Part shown: positions 51,798-61,687 of the stretch, one piece after another
Layout: the number at the start of each line of letters is the position of its first letter
Numbering within the stretch: the stretch's first letter is position 1
Assembly (NCBI GenBank): GCA_006226775.1
Contig: SBGD01000074.1
Span: forward strand, 85,413-149,412
Direction: 5' to 3'
Length of the DNA stretch: 64,000 bases
Origin: Paracoccaceae bacterium
GTDB lineage: Bacteria > Pseudomonadota > Alphaproteobacteria > Rhodobacterales > Rhodobacteraceae
The notes under the pieces: model-generated
Database searches by the model: none
What the model saw: only the letters and a program-made list of their open reading frames with translations
Told to the model about the DNA's origin: nothing
Made by a program: the position numbers and the translations under genes

Positions 51798-52838
51798 CTA
51801 CTGGCTCATCTTGGCGTCGACCATCGCCTCTTCGGCGATCATGGCTTCCAACTGGCGGCGGAACCGCAATTGGCCGGCGTCGATGCTCAGGTCGATATGC
51901 GGCGAGGTCTTTTCGGTCATGCCGATCTGCACCGCGTTCAGCACCGCCCGGTCCTCTTCGAAGGCCGCGCGGACATCCTCGCTCATCATCCGCGACAGGT
52001 CTTCGTCGTCGGGCCGGATGTTGCGCAGCTGGAACCAGTAATAGCGGGTCTCGGTCTCGGTGGTGGGCGTCATGAAGTTGTAGCTGTCCATGACGAAGGT
52101 CTTCTCGTGCAGCGTGCCGTCAACGCCGCCGGTCCCGGCGGGGGTGAACACGGCGCGGATCAGCGCATGGCTGGGATAGCGCACCTCGTAGTGCTGCAGC
52201 CGGTCGCAATTGCCCTCGAACTCGATGACCTTCTTGTAGAAGGGCGCGGGTTCGTGATCCATCATCCAGCGATGGACGATCACCCCGCTGTCGGTCTTGG
52301 TGACGCGCAGCGGCGTGTCCTTGGTGGCCGCGGCAGCGAAGGAGCTTTCATGCACCCAGGCCACATGCGTCGGATCGAGCAGGTTGTCGCACACCAGCAG
52401 GTAGTTGCAGTCCAGCTCCATCGCCGCGCCGCGGTTGAGGCCCCAGTCGGGGCTGTCGAAATTGGGGATGTCGATGATGTCCTCGGGGTCGGCGATGGCG
52501 GCATTGCCCATCCAGATCCAGACCAGCCCGTATTTCTCATGCACCGGGTAGGGCCGCACCCGCGCCGCCGAGGGAATGCGCCCGCTGCCCGGCGCCCAGA
52601 CGCATTGCCCGGCGCAGTCGAAGGTCAGGCCGTGATAGCCGCATTCGACGGTGTCGCCCTTGATCCGGCCTTTCGACAGCGGCAGCTTGCGATGCGGGCA
52701 GGCGTCTTCCATGGCGATCACCTCGCCCTCGGAATTGCGGAACATGCAGATCTTCTCGCCCAGCACCTTGACCTGCTGCAATGCATTGACGATCTCTTCG
52801 CTCCAGGCGGCGACGTACCAGGCATTCTTCAGAAACAT
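51798..52838 (-). CDS. Rieske non-heme iron oxygenase, VanA-like
   Basis: A 346-residue oxygenase alpha subunit. The Rieske [2Fe-2S] ligands are visible: Cys47 and His49 in ACPHRKLPL, Cys66 and His69 in ECGYHGLTF. The mononuclear iron site is in NLLDPTHVAWVHESS. Members demethylate vanillate or related aromatic ethers, or act on other substrates. No reductase (VanB) gene is nearby, so electrons must come from another locus. The start at 52838 has GGGAGGGA upstream; the frame extends nine codons further. It is last in the sugar-ABC transporter run, 102 bases after the SMP-30 gene, which is an unusual partner. Confidence 0.88.
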   Translation of the reverse strand: MFLKNAWYVAAWSEEIVNALQQVKVLGEKICMFRNSEGEVIAMEDACPHRKLPLSKGRIKGDTVECGYHGLTFDCAGQCVWAPGSGRIPSAARVRPYPVHEKYGLVWIWMGNAAIADPEDIIDIPNFDSPDWGLNRGAAMELDCNYLLVCDNLLDPTHVAWVHESSFAAAATKDTPLRVTKTDSGVIVHRWMMDHEPAPFYKKVIEFEGNCDRLQHYEVRYPSHALIRAVFTPAGTGGVDGTLHEKTFVMDSYNFMTPTTETETRYYWFQLRNIRPDDEDLSRMMSEDVRAAFEEDRAVLNAVQIGMTEKTSPHIDLSIDAGQLRFRRQLEAMIAEEAMVDAKMSQ

Positions 52839-52940
52839 GCGACTTCCCTCCCGACGCGGTGGCATTGGCTGAATTCGGCAAAGAGGTAGCCGATGCGCGG
52901 CCGGTATTGAACCGCGAATCCGGCCGGTGCGCCGCCTGCC

Positions 52941-53858
52941 CTAGGGCCGCTGCGCGCCGTTCACGCCGACATAGATCGCGCAGAGCGTATGGGTCGAGGT
53001 GATGAAGAGCCGGTTGCGCTTCGGCCCGCCGAAGGTCAGGTTCGACACCATCTGCGGCAGGCGGATATGGCCCAGCGGATGGCCCTCGGGGTCGAAGACG
53101 CGCACCCCGTCCTGCGCCGAGGACCACAGGTTGCCCTGGTCGTCGAAGCGAAACCCGTCGGGAACACCGGGCGAGACCTCGGTGAAGACCGCGCCGCCGG
53201 ACAGGGTGTTGGCGTCCGAGACATCGAAGACCCGGATGTGATGCGGGCCGTCGGGGTCATGCGACAGGCCGCTGTCGGCGATGTAGAGCCGCGTCTCGTC
53301 GGGCGAAAAGGCCAGCCCGTTGGGCTTGTCGAAATCGTCGGCCACCACCGCGATCTCTCCGGTCGCGGGATCGACGCGGAAGACATGGCAGGCGGCTTGC
53401 TCGGGGTCGGCCTTGTGGCCTTCGTAGTCGCTCATGATGCCGTAGGTCGGATCGGTGAACCAGATCGTCCCGTCGGATTTCACCACCACGTCATTGGGCG
53501 AATTCAGCCGCTTGCCGTCATAGCTGTCGGCGATCACGGTGAGGGTGCCGTCGGCTTCGGTCCGGGTGACGCGGCGGCCGCCATGCTCGCAGGTGACCAG
53601 CCGCCCCTGGCGGTCGCGGGTATTGCCGTTGGAGAAATTGGCATCGGCCCGGAACACCCCGACGCCCTGATCCGGGGTCCAGCGCAGCATGCGGTTGTTG
53701 GGAATGTCCGACCAGACCAGAAAGCCGCCATCGGCGAACCAGACCGGCCCCTCGGCCCAGCGGCAGCCGTCGTAGAGCACCTCGAGATCGGCGGTGGGCA
53801 CGGTCATCGCGCGAAAGCGGTGGTCGAAATAGTCTATGGACTCGCCGACAAGGGCCAT
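52941..53858 (-). CDS. SMP-30/gluconolactonase-family lactonase
   Basis: A 305-residue six-bladed beta-propeller lactonase that would hydrolyse a sugar lactone. Seen: EGPVWFADGGFLVWSDIPNNRMLRW (metal Glu), RLNSPNDVVVKSDGTIWFTDPTYG, and PNGLAFSPDETRLYIADSG with the catalytic Asp. A strong AGGAGG precedes the ATG. It is ten bases after the permease stop, so it belongs to the ABC transporter operon and suggests that an imported sugar is oxidised to a lactone. Confidence 0.9.
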   Translation of the reverse strand: MALVGESIDYFDHRFRAMTVPTADLEVLYDGCRWAEGPVWFADGGFLVWSDIPNNRMLRWTPDQGVGVFRADANFSNGNTRDRQGRLVTCEHGGRRVTRTEADGTLTVIADSYDGKRLNSPNDVVVKSDGTIWFTDPTYGIMSDYEGHKADPEQAACHVFRVDPATGEIAVVADDFDKPNGLAFSPDETRLYIADSGLSHDPDGPHHIRVFDVSDANTLSGGAVFTEVSPGVPDGFRFDDQGNLWSSAQDGVRVFDPEGHPLGHIRLPQMVSNLTFGGPKRNRLFITSTHTLCAIYVGVNGAQRP

Positions 53859-53868
53859 GGGTCACCTC

Positions 53869-54816
53869 CTAGGTTTTGCGCGTGCCGCCGCTTGCCGCGA
53901 CGATCACGCCGATGATGATGAGGCCGGTCAGCACCATGCGCAGGCCGGCCCCGGCGCCAAAGGTGTTCAGCATGGTGACCAGCAGGAACAGAAACAGCGC
54001 CGCGCCCCACAGGCCGGGCACATTGGCAAAGCCGCCCGCCACGGACGTGCCGCCGATCACCACCACGGCGATCGAGCTGAGCAGGTATTCCTCGCCCATG
54101 TTGAGCGCGGCACCGCCGGAAAACCCCGCCAGCAGGAAGCCGCAGAGCCCGGCGAGCGCGGCGCAGAGGATATAGGTCGCGGCGCGGATACGCTCGACCC
54201 GGATCCCGGCGAGGTGGGCGGCGCGCATGTTCTGGCCGATGGCGATGACGCCGCGCCCGTAGAGCGTGCGGGTCAGCACCACATGGGCCACCAGCGCCAG
54301 CACGATGACGAGGATGGCGATGAAGGGGATGCCGGCGATCTTGGCGGTGGTGAAATCCGCCAGCGGCTGGGGCGGTTTGACCCGCAGGCCGCGGTTCCAC
54401 CAGATCGCGGCGGACTGGAAGATGAAACTTGCCGAGAGGGTGGCGATGATCGGCGGAATGCGCAGCAGGCGGATCAGCGCGAAATTGGTGACACCGACCG
54501 CCGCGCCGATGGCCAGCGCCAGCGCCAGGCCCAGCGGGATCATGCCCGCCGCGCCGCCCATGGTCTTCATCGACACCGTGCCCGCCAGCGTCATGCAGGC
54601 CGGGATCGACAGGTCGACATTGCCCGGCCCCAGGGTGATGACGAACATCTGGCCCAGCGCCACGATCACGAAGAACGCCCCGAAGGTCAGCGCGGCCGAG
54701 AGCACCTCGCCCGATCCCTTGCCGTCGGTATAGGCCGCCGTCGCCAGCCAGACCGCCAGCGCGCCCAGCCAGGCCCAGAGCCAGGGCTGCCCGAGAAGGC
54801 GGCGCGCCGCGCTCAT
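53869..54816 (-). CDS. Sugar ABC transporter permease (RbsC-like)
   Basis: A 315-residue permease with about 8-10 helices. Family segments: VITLGPGNVDLSIPACMTLAGTVS, LALAIGAAVGVTNFALIRLLRIPPIIATLSASF and RTLYGRGVIAIGQNMRAAHLAGI (the EAA-like loop). It pairs with the other permease, whose stop overlaps its start by ATGA. It acts with the double-domain ATPase at 55748-57205. Confidence 0.9.
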   Translation of the reverse strand: MSAARRLLGQPWLWAWLGALAVWLATAAYTDGKGSGEVLSAALTFGAFFVIVALGQMFVITLGPGNVDLSIPACMTLAGTVSMKTMGGAAGMIPLGLALALAIGAAVGVTNFALIRLLRIPPIIATLSASFIFQSAAIWWNRGLRVKPPQPLADFTTAKIAGIPFIAILVIVLALVAHVVLTRTLYGRGVIAIGQNMRAAHLAGIRVERIRAATYILCAALAGLCGFLLAGFSGGAALNMGEEYLLSSIAVVVIGGTSVAGGFANVPGLWGAALFLFLLVTMLNTFGAGAGLRMVLTGLIIIGVIVAASGGTRKT

Positions 54817-55751
54817 GTCCGGGTCTCCGCCCGGCTGATCAGGACGCGCAGCGCCAGCACGATGATCAGGATCGCGCCCTGCGCGCCGATCTGCCAGTCC
54901 GGGTTCAGGCGCAGGAACGACAGGAAGGATCCGGCCAGCGCCAGCGTCATCGCGCCGATCACCGCCCCGATGGGCGAGATCCGGCCGCCGACGAATTCGC
55001 CGCCGCCCAGGATCACCCCGGCGATGGACAACAGCGTGTAGCGCAGCGCGATATTGGCATCCGCCGAGGTGGTCAGCCCGACCAGCGCCATGCCCGAGAG
55101 CACGCCGAAGAACCCGGCCAGCGCGAACATCGTCATCTTGATCCGCAAGAGCGACCAGCCCGCACGCTCGAGCGAGCGCGGATTGCCCCCCGCCCCGCGC
55201 AGCACCGTGCCCCAGGCCGAGCGCATGATGAACAGATGCACCACCAGCGCCAGCCCCACCGCGGCAATGATCGGAAAGGGCACCAGCGCGGGTTTCAGCG
55301 TCATCAGGGCGCGGATGTAATCGGGCGCCTTTCCGCCGGGCGTCGGCAGCACCAGCACCGCCAGCCCCAGCCAGACAAAGGACATTCCCAGCGTCACCAC
55401 GATGGACGGCAGGTTGCGCAGGTGGATCAGCGCGCCCAACCCGGCATAGGCCGCGATCAGCCCGGCCAGCGCCGCGACCCCCAGCAGCGGCGTGTCATGC
55501 AGCCAGGTCGCGGTGATGCAGGCGACCAGGCTGACGAAGCCGCCGATCGACAGGTCAAGCTCGTTGACGCAGAGGATGAACATCTGCGCGATGGTGGCCA
55601 GCGCGATGGGCACCGCGAGGTTCAGCAGCAGGTTCAGCCCGAAATAGCTCATGGTGCGCGGTTGCAGGTAGAAGATGGCGATCAGGATCGCGGCCAGCGA
55701 CAGCGGCGGCAGCAGGCTGCGCAACAGGCGCGGAGAGACCGGCCCGCTCAT
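54813..55751 (-). CDS. Sugar ABC transporter permease (RbsC-like)
   Basis: A 312-residue permease, paralogue of its neighbour. Segments: [53 protein letters not shown] and [32 protein letters not shown]. The ATG at 55751 overlaps the ATPase stop (ATGA); the longer open frame upstream lies inside the ATPase gene and is a shadow. Two distinct RbsC-type permeases imply a heterodimeric membrane channel. Confidence 0.9.
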   Translation of the reverse strand: MSGPVSPRLLRSLLPPLSLAAILIAIFYLQPRTMSYFGLNLLLNLAVPIALATIAQMFILCVNELDLSIGGFVSLVACITATWLHDTPLLGVAALAGLIAAYAGLGALIHLRNLPSIVVTLGMSFVWLGLAVLVLPTPGGKAPDYIRALMTLKPALVPFPIIAAVGLALVVHLFIMRSAWGTVLRGAGGNPRSLERAGWSLLRIKMTMFALAGFFGVLSGMALVGLTTSADANIALRYTLLSIAGVILGGGEFVGGRISPIGAVIGAMTLALAGSFLSFLRLNPDWQIGAQGAILIIVLALRVLISRAETRT

Positions 55752-57205
55752 GCGTCGGCCCGGAACGAGGCGTGCAGCACCCGCTCTTCGGTCATCTCGG
55801 CGCGCGGCAGATCGGCGACGATGGCGCCCTCGCGGAAGACATAGACATGGTCGCAGTTGCGCAATTCGTCCATCTCGGTGGTGTACCACAGGAAGGTGCG
55901 GCCGCGGGCGGCCTCGTCGCGGATCATGGCATAAACCTCCTGTTTGGTGCCGACGTCGACGCCGCGCATCGGATCGTCCATCACGATGATGTCCGCCGGC
56001 GCCCCCAGCGCGCGGGCAAACAGCGCCTTCTGCTGGTTGCCGCCCGACAGCGACAGGATCGGCTGAAAGACATCCGGGGTGCGGATGCCGATCCTCTCCT
56101 TCCACTTTTCGGCAAAGGCATCGGCGCGGTCATGGTCGAGCAGAAAGCCGTTGAGGAACTGGCGCAGCGACCCGATCGAGATGTTCTGCGAGATCGACCA
56201 GAGCGGAAAGATGCCGTCGCTCTGCCGGTCGCCCGCGACCAGCGCCACCTTGCCGCCCACCTGGGTGCCCGCCGCATGGTCGAAGACCTGGACCAGCAAC
56301 TCGGTCTGGCCCTGCCCGCTCAGCCCGGCAAGGCCGACGACCTCGCCCTTGTGGGCGGCCAGCGAAAGGGTCTCGGGCCGCGCCGGGCGCGCCTCCACCA
56401 CCTTGGGCGCGCTGTCGCGCAGCGCCGCGCGGCCACGGGCCGCGGCGGGGGCGGTCTCGGCGACGCTGCCCATCGCGGCGACCAGCGAGTTGCGGGTAAA
56501 GCCCGAGGCGGCGTCCAGCGCCACCACCCCGCCGTCGCGCATCACCGCGATACGGTCGCAGGTGCCGAGGATCTCGCCCAGCAGATGCGAGATCAGCACC
56601 ACGGTGCCGCCGCCCTCGACATAGCGGCGCACATGGGCCAGCAGCTTGCCCGCCGCCACCGAATCCAGCGAGGAGGTGGGCTCGTCGAGGATCACCACCC
56701 GCGCCTCGGCCTCGGTCACGGCAAAGGCGCGCGCGATCTCGACCATCTGGCGGCGCGCGATGGACAGGTCGCCGGTGACATCGTCGGTCGAGATGCCGTG
56801 GCCGGGAAAGACCCTGTCCAGCATCTCGCCGATCAGCGCCCGCGCCCGGCGCCGCCAGCCGATCCCGGCGATGGCGGGATGGGTGATGCGGGCGTTTTCG
56901 GCCACCGTCAGGTTGGGGCAGAGCGACAATTCCTGGTAGACGCAGCGCACGCCGTGGCGCACCGCGACCTGGGGCGAATAGCCCGCGGTCACGTCCTGGC
57001 CGCCGATCTCGATGCTGCCGCTGTCGGGCCGCAGGTTGCCCGACAGCAGGTTCATCAGCGTCGACTTGCCCGCGCCGTTGTGGCCGACCAGCCCGAAGCA
57101 CTCGCCCGGCGCAAGGTCGAGCGAGACCCCGGCAAGCGCCCGCACGGCGCCGAAAGACTTTTCGACGCCGCGCAGCCTTATGATCGGGTCCGACGGATTG
57201 GTCAT
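55748..57205 (-). CDS. Sugar ABC transporter ATP-binding protein, two ABC domains (RbsA-like)
   Basis: A 485-residue protein with two ABC domains. The first has an intact Walker [10 protein letters not shown], a [16 protein letters not shown] signature region and Walker [13 protein letters not shown]. The second has [11 protein letters not shown] in place of Walker A, as usual for RbsA-type second domains, with [15 protein letters not shown] and [15 protein letters not shown]. Only the first site is expected to be fully catalytic. The operon order is binding protein, ATPase, two permeases, lactonase. Confidence 0.92.
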   Translation of the reverse strand: MTNPSDPIIRLRGVEKSFGAVRALAGVSLDLAPGECFGLVGHNGAGKSTLMNLLSGNLRPDSGSIEIGGQDVTAGYSPQVAVRHGVRCVYQELSLCPNLTVAENARITHPAIAGIGWRRRARALIGEMLDRVFPGHGISTDDVTGDLSIARRQMVEIARAFAVTEAEARVVILDEPTSSLDSVAAGKLLAHVRRYVEGGGTVVLISHLLGEILGTCDRIAVMRDGGVVALDAASGFTRNSLVAAMGSVAETAPAAARGRAALRDSAPKVVEARPARPETLSLAAHKGEVVGLAGLSGQGQTELLVQVFDHAAGTQVGGKVALVAGDRQSDGIFPLWSISQNISIGSLRQFLNGFLLDHDRADAFAEKWKERIGIRTPDVFQPILSLSGGNQQKALFARALGAPADIIVMDDPMRGVDVGTKQEVYAMIRDEAARGRTFLWYTTEMDELRNCDHVYVFREGAIVADLPRAEMTEERVLHASFRADA

Positions 57206-57227
57206 GGCCGGGACGCGCCGATGCGAC

Positions 57228-58250
57228 CTACATCGCGCCCGCGATCACGCCCTTGGCATCCTCCAGCGAATATTCGACGTTGGCCACGCCCCCGGCCTCG
57301 GTATTGGCCAGCGAGTCCTCGAGGGTGTCCTGGTCGATCCGCAGGAAGGGCACGGTCAGATCCTTGGGCACGTCCTGGCCGTCGAGGATCTGCTGGGCGA
57401 CCCAGAAGGCCAGCGTCGAGACGCCGGGCGCGATCGAGACCGACATGGTCTCGTAGCCATTGGCGTCCTTCTGTTCCTTCCACCAGGTCAGCTCGTCATG
57501 GCGGTTGCCCATCACGATGACCGGCATGTCGCGCCCGGTCGCGGCGATGGCCTGGGCCGCGCCATAGCCGTCGCCGCCTTGCGTCACCACCCCGACGATC
57601 TCGGGCAGCGAGGGCAGGATGCCCGCGACCGCCTTCTGCGCCACGTCCTGGGCCCAGTTGCCATGGACCGAGCCGACGATCTCGAACTTGCCGGTCTCGG
57701 CCACGCCCTCATGGATGCCGGCGCTGATCGCGTCATCGACAAAGACCCCGGCGAGCCCGCGGATCTCCAGCAGGTTGCCGCCATCGGGCAGACGCTCGGC
57801 GAGATACAGGACCTCGTCCTTGCCCATCTGCTTGAAGTCGACCGCGATGCGCCAGGCGCAGGGTTCGGTCACGATCCCGTCGAAGGACACCACGGTGACC
57901 CCGGCATCGCAGGCTTCCTTGACCGCGCCGTTCAGCCCCTCGGGCGAGGCGGCGTTGATGACGATGGCGTCATAGCCCTGCAGGATCAGGTTCTGGATCT
58001 GTGCTGCCTGTTCGGTGACCTGGTTTTCCGCGGTGGTAAAGGCATCCGCCGCCGCGACCTGGCCGTCGGCCACCGCCTGGCCGGTCACCTTTTCCCAGCT
58101 GCGCAGCATGGCCTGGCGCCAGGAGTTGCCGGCATAGTTGTTCGACAGCGCGATGCGCTTGTCGGCTGTCTCGGCCAGAACGCCCTGCCCGGCCATCACG
58201 GCCATGGCGCCGACGGTGGCAAGTACGGTGGCCTTCGCTTTGATACGCAT
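57228..58250 (-). CDS. Sugar ABC transporter substrate-binding protein (RbsB-like)
   Basis: A 340-residue exported binding protein with a signal peptide ([26 protein letters not shown], then ET). The mature N-terminus [26 protein letters not shown] and [26 protein letters not shown] are typical of the ribose/D-xylose-type family. The start at 58250 has GGGAG eight bases upstream; the longer frame to 58388 has no signal peptide. First gene of the operon. The ligand is unknown; the lactonase in the operon points to an aldose. Confidence 0.9.
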   Translation of the reverse strand: MRIKAKATVLATVGAMAVMAGQGVLAETADKRIALSNNYAGNSWRQAMLRSWEKVTGQAVADGQVAAADAFTTAENQVTEQAAQIQNLILQGYDAIVINAASPEGLNGAVKEACDAGVTVVSFDGIVTEPCAWRIAVDFKQMGKDEVLYLAERLPDGGNLLEIRGLAGVFVDDAISAGIHEGVAETGKFEIVGSVHGNWAQDVAQKAVAGILPSLPEIVGVVTQGGDGYGAAQAIAATGRDMPVIVMGNRHDELTWWKEQKDANGYETMSVSIAPGVSTLAFWVAQQILDGQDVPKDLTVPFLRIDQDTLEDSLANTEAGGVANVEYSLEDAKGVIAGAM

Positions 58251-58439
58251 GTTTTTTGCTCCCTGTTCAACGGTCGCCCGGACCGGGTTCCGGAACAGGG
58301 CGATCGCCCCGCGGCGCATATGGAAAGAAGCACAGGCCGGTTCGGTCCGGATGTCGATGCCAGGCTGACAAGGACAGATAAGCAGCAATACCGCGCCGTG
58401 AAAAGAGATTTGGTGGTCGGGGCGTCCTGCCCCACGGCA

Positions 58440-58463
58440 AAGGGGGCCGAACCCGGCCCCCTT
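58440..58463 (-). terminator. Rho-independent terminator of the tct operon
   Basis: AAGGGGGCCG pairs perfectly with CGGCCCCCTT around a four-base loop, 20 bases after the tctAB stop; on the minus strand it is followed by a TT-rich tail (CTTTGCC). Confidence 0.6.
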
Positions 58464-58483
58464 CTTGGGTCACGCCCGCGCTG

Positions 58484-60454
58484 TCACGACAGCAGTGGCA
58501 GGATGGGTTGCAGCAGGCTCGGCGGGAACCTGAGGTTGAGGACCTGCGACAGCACCAGCAGCAGCGCGCTGACCGTGACGGCCACCACCGCGCCCTGCCA
58601 GTTCAGCCGGCGCAGTTCGTAGACGATCATCGCCAGCACGAAGACCCCCGACGCCAGCACGAACCCCAGCAGATAGATGCCGCCCAGGAAAGCGACCAGC
58701 CAGAGCGTGTAGACATTGAGCGCGCGCCGCCCTTCGCCGGTGCGCACCTCGTCATAATGGATCGCATCCTCGGGCCCGCCGCGCACGAAGCGATAGGCGA
58801 TCACCGCCAGCAGCGCTCCGGTGGCGAGCGAGGCGCCCAGCGGGAAGATCCGCGCCAGGTAGCTGCGCTGCAGCGCATCGCCGAAGGCCCAGAGGCAGAG
58901 CGCGGCAAAAACCAGCAGGAAGGCCATCTGGTGGACCCGCACGCTGCGGGTTGCCGCCCCCTGGCCGGTGTCGGGCCGGGGCGATTTGCGCGCGCGCAGG
59001 AAGGTGATCGTCACCGAGAGCACGATCACCGCGATCAGCCCCAGGACGATCGGGCGTTCGAGGAAGGAAAAGCCGTAGATCTGCACCGCCTGGTAGACCG
59101 AATCCTCCAGCCCCTTGGACAGGAAGAAGCCGATCAGCAGCGCCGGGCGGGACCAGCCGAAGCGCTTCATGTAGACGCCCAGCATCCCCACCCCGAACAG
59201 CGCGATGAGATCGAGCCAGTCGCGGGTGGCCTGGAAGGCGGCGAAGAACACGATGACGATGACCACCGGGCCGATATAGCCGTAAGGAATGGTGGTCAGC
59301 TTCGAGATCGGGCGGACCAGCAGGATGCAGACCAGGGTGCCGACGATATTGGCCAGCGCCAGCGACCAGATGATCGTATAGGTCAGGTCGAGGTTTTCCT
59401 GCACCATGCTGGTGCCCGGCTCGATCCCCACCAGCACCAGACCGCCCAGCAGCACCGCCATGGTGGCCGAGCCCGGCACGCCGAACAGCAGGGTCGGCAC
59501 CAGCGAGCCGCCCTCCTTGGCGTTATTGGCCGATTCCGGCGCCAGCACGCCGCGGATGTCGCCCTTGCCGAACTGCGACTTGTCCTTGGCGGTCTGCACC
59601 ACGTGGCCATAGGCGATCCAGTCGATGACCACGCCGCCCAGCCCCGGCAACATGCCGATCAGCGCGCCGATCCCCGAACAGCGCAGCACCAGCCACTTGT
59701 GCCGGATGACGTCGCGCAGGCCCTCGCCGATGCCGCGGCCCAGCTTCTGCTGCTGGGTGGAGGAGGAAATCGACTGTTTCTGCGCCAGGATCTCGAAGAT
59801 CTCGGGGATGGCGAACAGCCCGATGGCGATGATCAGCAGCGGAAAGCCGTCATAGAGATAGGTCTGGCCCAGCGCCATGCGCAATTCGCCGGTGCTGGTG
59901 GCGAAACCGATCGCCCCCATGATCAGCCCGACGCCGCAGGCCGCAAGACCCTTGAGCGGGTGGCTGCCGGTCAGGATGCCGACCATGGTCAGGGCAAAGA
60001 GCACCAGCATCAACTGCTCGCCGAAGCCCATCATCAGGATCAGCGGCCGGGCAAAGAGGATGGCGACGCTCAGCACCAGCGCGCCGAAGACGCCGCCGAA
60101 GAGCGAGGCGCCGAAGGCCGCCGACAGGGCGCGGGCGGCCTCGCCGCGCCGGGCCATGGGAAAGCCGTCCATCACCGTCGCCTGCGAGCCCGAGGTGCCG
60201 GGAATGCCCATCAGCACCGAGGGGAAGGTGTCGGAGGTGGTGGTGATCGCCAGCAGGCCGACCATCATCGCCAGCGCCTGCGACGGCTCCATGCCGAAGA
60301 CGAAGGGCAAGAGCAGCGACAGCCCGGCAAGCCCGCCCAGGCCCGGCAGGATGCCCACGATCAGCCCGACGAAAACGCCCAGCAGGAGATAGCTGAAATG
60401 GCCGACGCTGAACAGGGTCGTGAGCGCGTCTAGGGCCGTGATCCACACGTCCAT
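58484..60454 (-). CDS. Tripartite tricarboxylate transporter, fused TctA-TctB
   Basis: A 656-residue membrane protein. Residues 1-500 are TctA (about 12 helices; signatures LLGVFVGLIVGILPGLGGLAGLSLLLPF, TTSDTFPSVLMGIPGTSGSQAT and the repeat IGMLPGLGGVVIDWIAYGH, SLVPTLLFGVPGSATMAVLLGGL). Residues about 510-656 are TctB-like with four helices (QMAFLLVFAALCLWAFGDAL to WQGAVVAVTVSALLLVL). TctA and TctB are usually separate genes; here they are one frame. It imports a carboxylate using the TctC-type protein encoded upstream. AGGA precedes the ATG at 60454. Confidence 0.9.
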   Translation of the reverse strand: MDVWITALDALTTLFSVGHFSYLLLGVFVGLIVGILPGLGGLAGLSLLLPFVFGMEPSQALAMMVGLLAITTTSDTFPSVLMGIPGTSGSQATVMDGFPMARRGEAARALSAAFGASLFGGVFGALVLSVAILFARPLILMMGFGEQLMLVLFALTMVGILTGSHPLKGLAACGVGLIMGAIGFATSTGELRMALGQTYLYDGFPLLIIAIGLFAIPEIFEILAQKQSISSSTQQQKLGRGIGEGLRDVIRHKWLVLRCSGIGALIGMLPGLGGVVIDWIAYGHVVQTAKDKSQFGKGDIRGVLAPESANNAKEGGSLVPTLLFGVPGSATMAVLLGGLVLVGIEPGTSMVQENLDLTYTIIWSLALANIVGTLVCILLVRPISKLTTIPYGYIGPVVIVIVFFAAFQATRDWLDLIALFGVGMLGVYMKRFGWSRPALLIGFFLSKGLEDSVYQAVQIYGFSFLERPIVLGLIAVIVLSVTITFLRARKSPRPDTGQGAATRSVRVHQMAFLLVFAALCLWAFGDALQRSYLARIFPLGASLATGALLAVIAYRFVRGGPEDAIHYDEVRTGEGRRALNVYTLWLVAFLGGIYLLGFVLASGVFVLAMIVYELRRLNWQGAVVAVTVSALLLVLSQVLNLRFPPSLLQPILPLLS

Positions 60455-60530
60455 CGGAATATCCTTGATAGGGGGGGTCGGAAAGGCGCTACGGCAGGCG
60501 GGGCGTGCCCGCTGCCGTCGCGCTGCGGTG

Positions 60531-61613
60531 TCAGAGGTCGAGGTCGTATTTCTGCTTCAGCCAGCCGGACAGGTGGCTCTTGAGCTCGTCATTGAGGTCC
60601 AGCGCCTGGGCGAGGTTGGCTTTCGCCTGTTCGCCCACCGCCTGGCGGTGTTCGCCAAAGAACCTGGCGTTCTCTTCCGCATAGGCCGGATCGTCGAGAA
60701 TGGCCTGGATCGCCGCGACATAGGCGTCGTAGACCGCATCCGGCGTATCCGCCGGCAGGAACAGCGATTTCGACGCGCCGGTGAACTGCAGGTGCATCTC
60801 GTAAAGCGCGCGCTCGGGGCCCGCCAGTTCCTTGCCGTTGATCTCCTTGTAGACCTCCAGGTAAGTCGGCAGGTCGGGGAAGGTGGCGTCGCGCACCACA
60901 TTGCCGTCGGCGTCAAGGTCGCCGTAGGAAAAGATCGGCGTGACCACGCCGTTGTCGACCATCGAGGCATAGTCCTTGCGATAGGCGGCAGAGGAGGCGA
61001 AGGCGAGCGTGATCTCGCCGCGCTCCATGGCGATCCGCGCCGGGCCGCCGGACACGCCCCAGACCGGGGTCACGTCAAGGCCGAGGCCGTCGAACCCGAG
61101 CAGGCGGAAGATCGACAGGCCCCGGACGCTGTGATCGGCATAGCGCAGCTCGACGTCCTGCAGCGCCTTGATGTCCTGCGGCCCGGTCGCCCCGGTGTCG
61201 GTATGGACAAGCGCCACCTCGCGCTGGGGGGTGAGGATGAGCGGGCGCCAGTTCTTGAGGTCGAACTGCGCCGCCGGATCCTCGAACAGCCAGTTCAGCT
61301 GGGTCGAGACGGTCATCGCGATCAGCGTGGTGCCGTCGGCCTCGGCGCGGGCCTCGAACTGGTTCGCGCCGGGCATCCCGCCGGCGCCGGGGATGTTGGA
61401 GACAACCACGGTCGGGTTGCCGGGCAGATGCTCGCTCAGCTTGCCGGCAAAGAACCGGCCATAGACGTCGGTCGCGCCGCCGGCCTTGAACGGAACGATC
61501 ATCTCGATCCGCTTGCCGTCGAAATCGACCGCCTGATCCTGCGCCTGGACCGATCCCGCCATCGCGGTGCCGACCAGCACTGTCGTGGCCGCAGCCAGAA
61601 TATGTGATTTCAT
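60531..61613 (-). CDS. Tripartite tricarboxylate transporter substrate-binding protein (TctC/Bug)
   Basis: A 360-residue exported protein with a signal peptide (MKSHILAAATTVLVGTAMAGSVQA, then QD). The mature part starts with KRIEMIVPFKAGGATDVYGRFFAGKLSEHLPG, followed by NIPGAGGMPGANQF, both Bug-family hallmarks for carboxylate binding. GGGAGA is correctly placed before the ATG. It delivers a carboxylate to TctA-TctB. The ligand is not predictable; the neighbouring hydro-lyase and cleavage enzyme suggest a di- or tricarboxylic acid. Confidence 0.9.
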   Translation of the reverse strand: MKSHILAAATTVLVGTAMAGSVQAQDQAVDFDGKRIEMIVPFKAGGATDVYGRFFAGKLSEHLPGNPTVVVSNIPGAGGMPGANQFEARAEADGTTLIAMTVSTQLNWLFEDPAAQFDLKNWRPLILTPQREVALVHTDTGATGPQDIKALQDVELRYADHSVRGLSIFRLLGFDGLGLDVTPVWGVSGGPARIAMERGEITLAFASSAAYRKDYASMVDNGVVTPIFSYGDLDADGNVVRDATFPDLPTYLEVYKEINGKELAGPERALYEMHLQFTGASKSLFLPADTPDAVYDAYVAAIQAILDDPAYAEENARFFGEHRQAVGEQAKANLAQALDLNDELKSHLSGWLKQKYDLDL

Positions 61614-61687
61614 GTGTCTTCTCCCTTTTTCAGTCGTTGAGGTGTCGTAAGTCTTGTCAGTGTCTCAGTATCGCGCCCGGCATCGCA

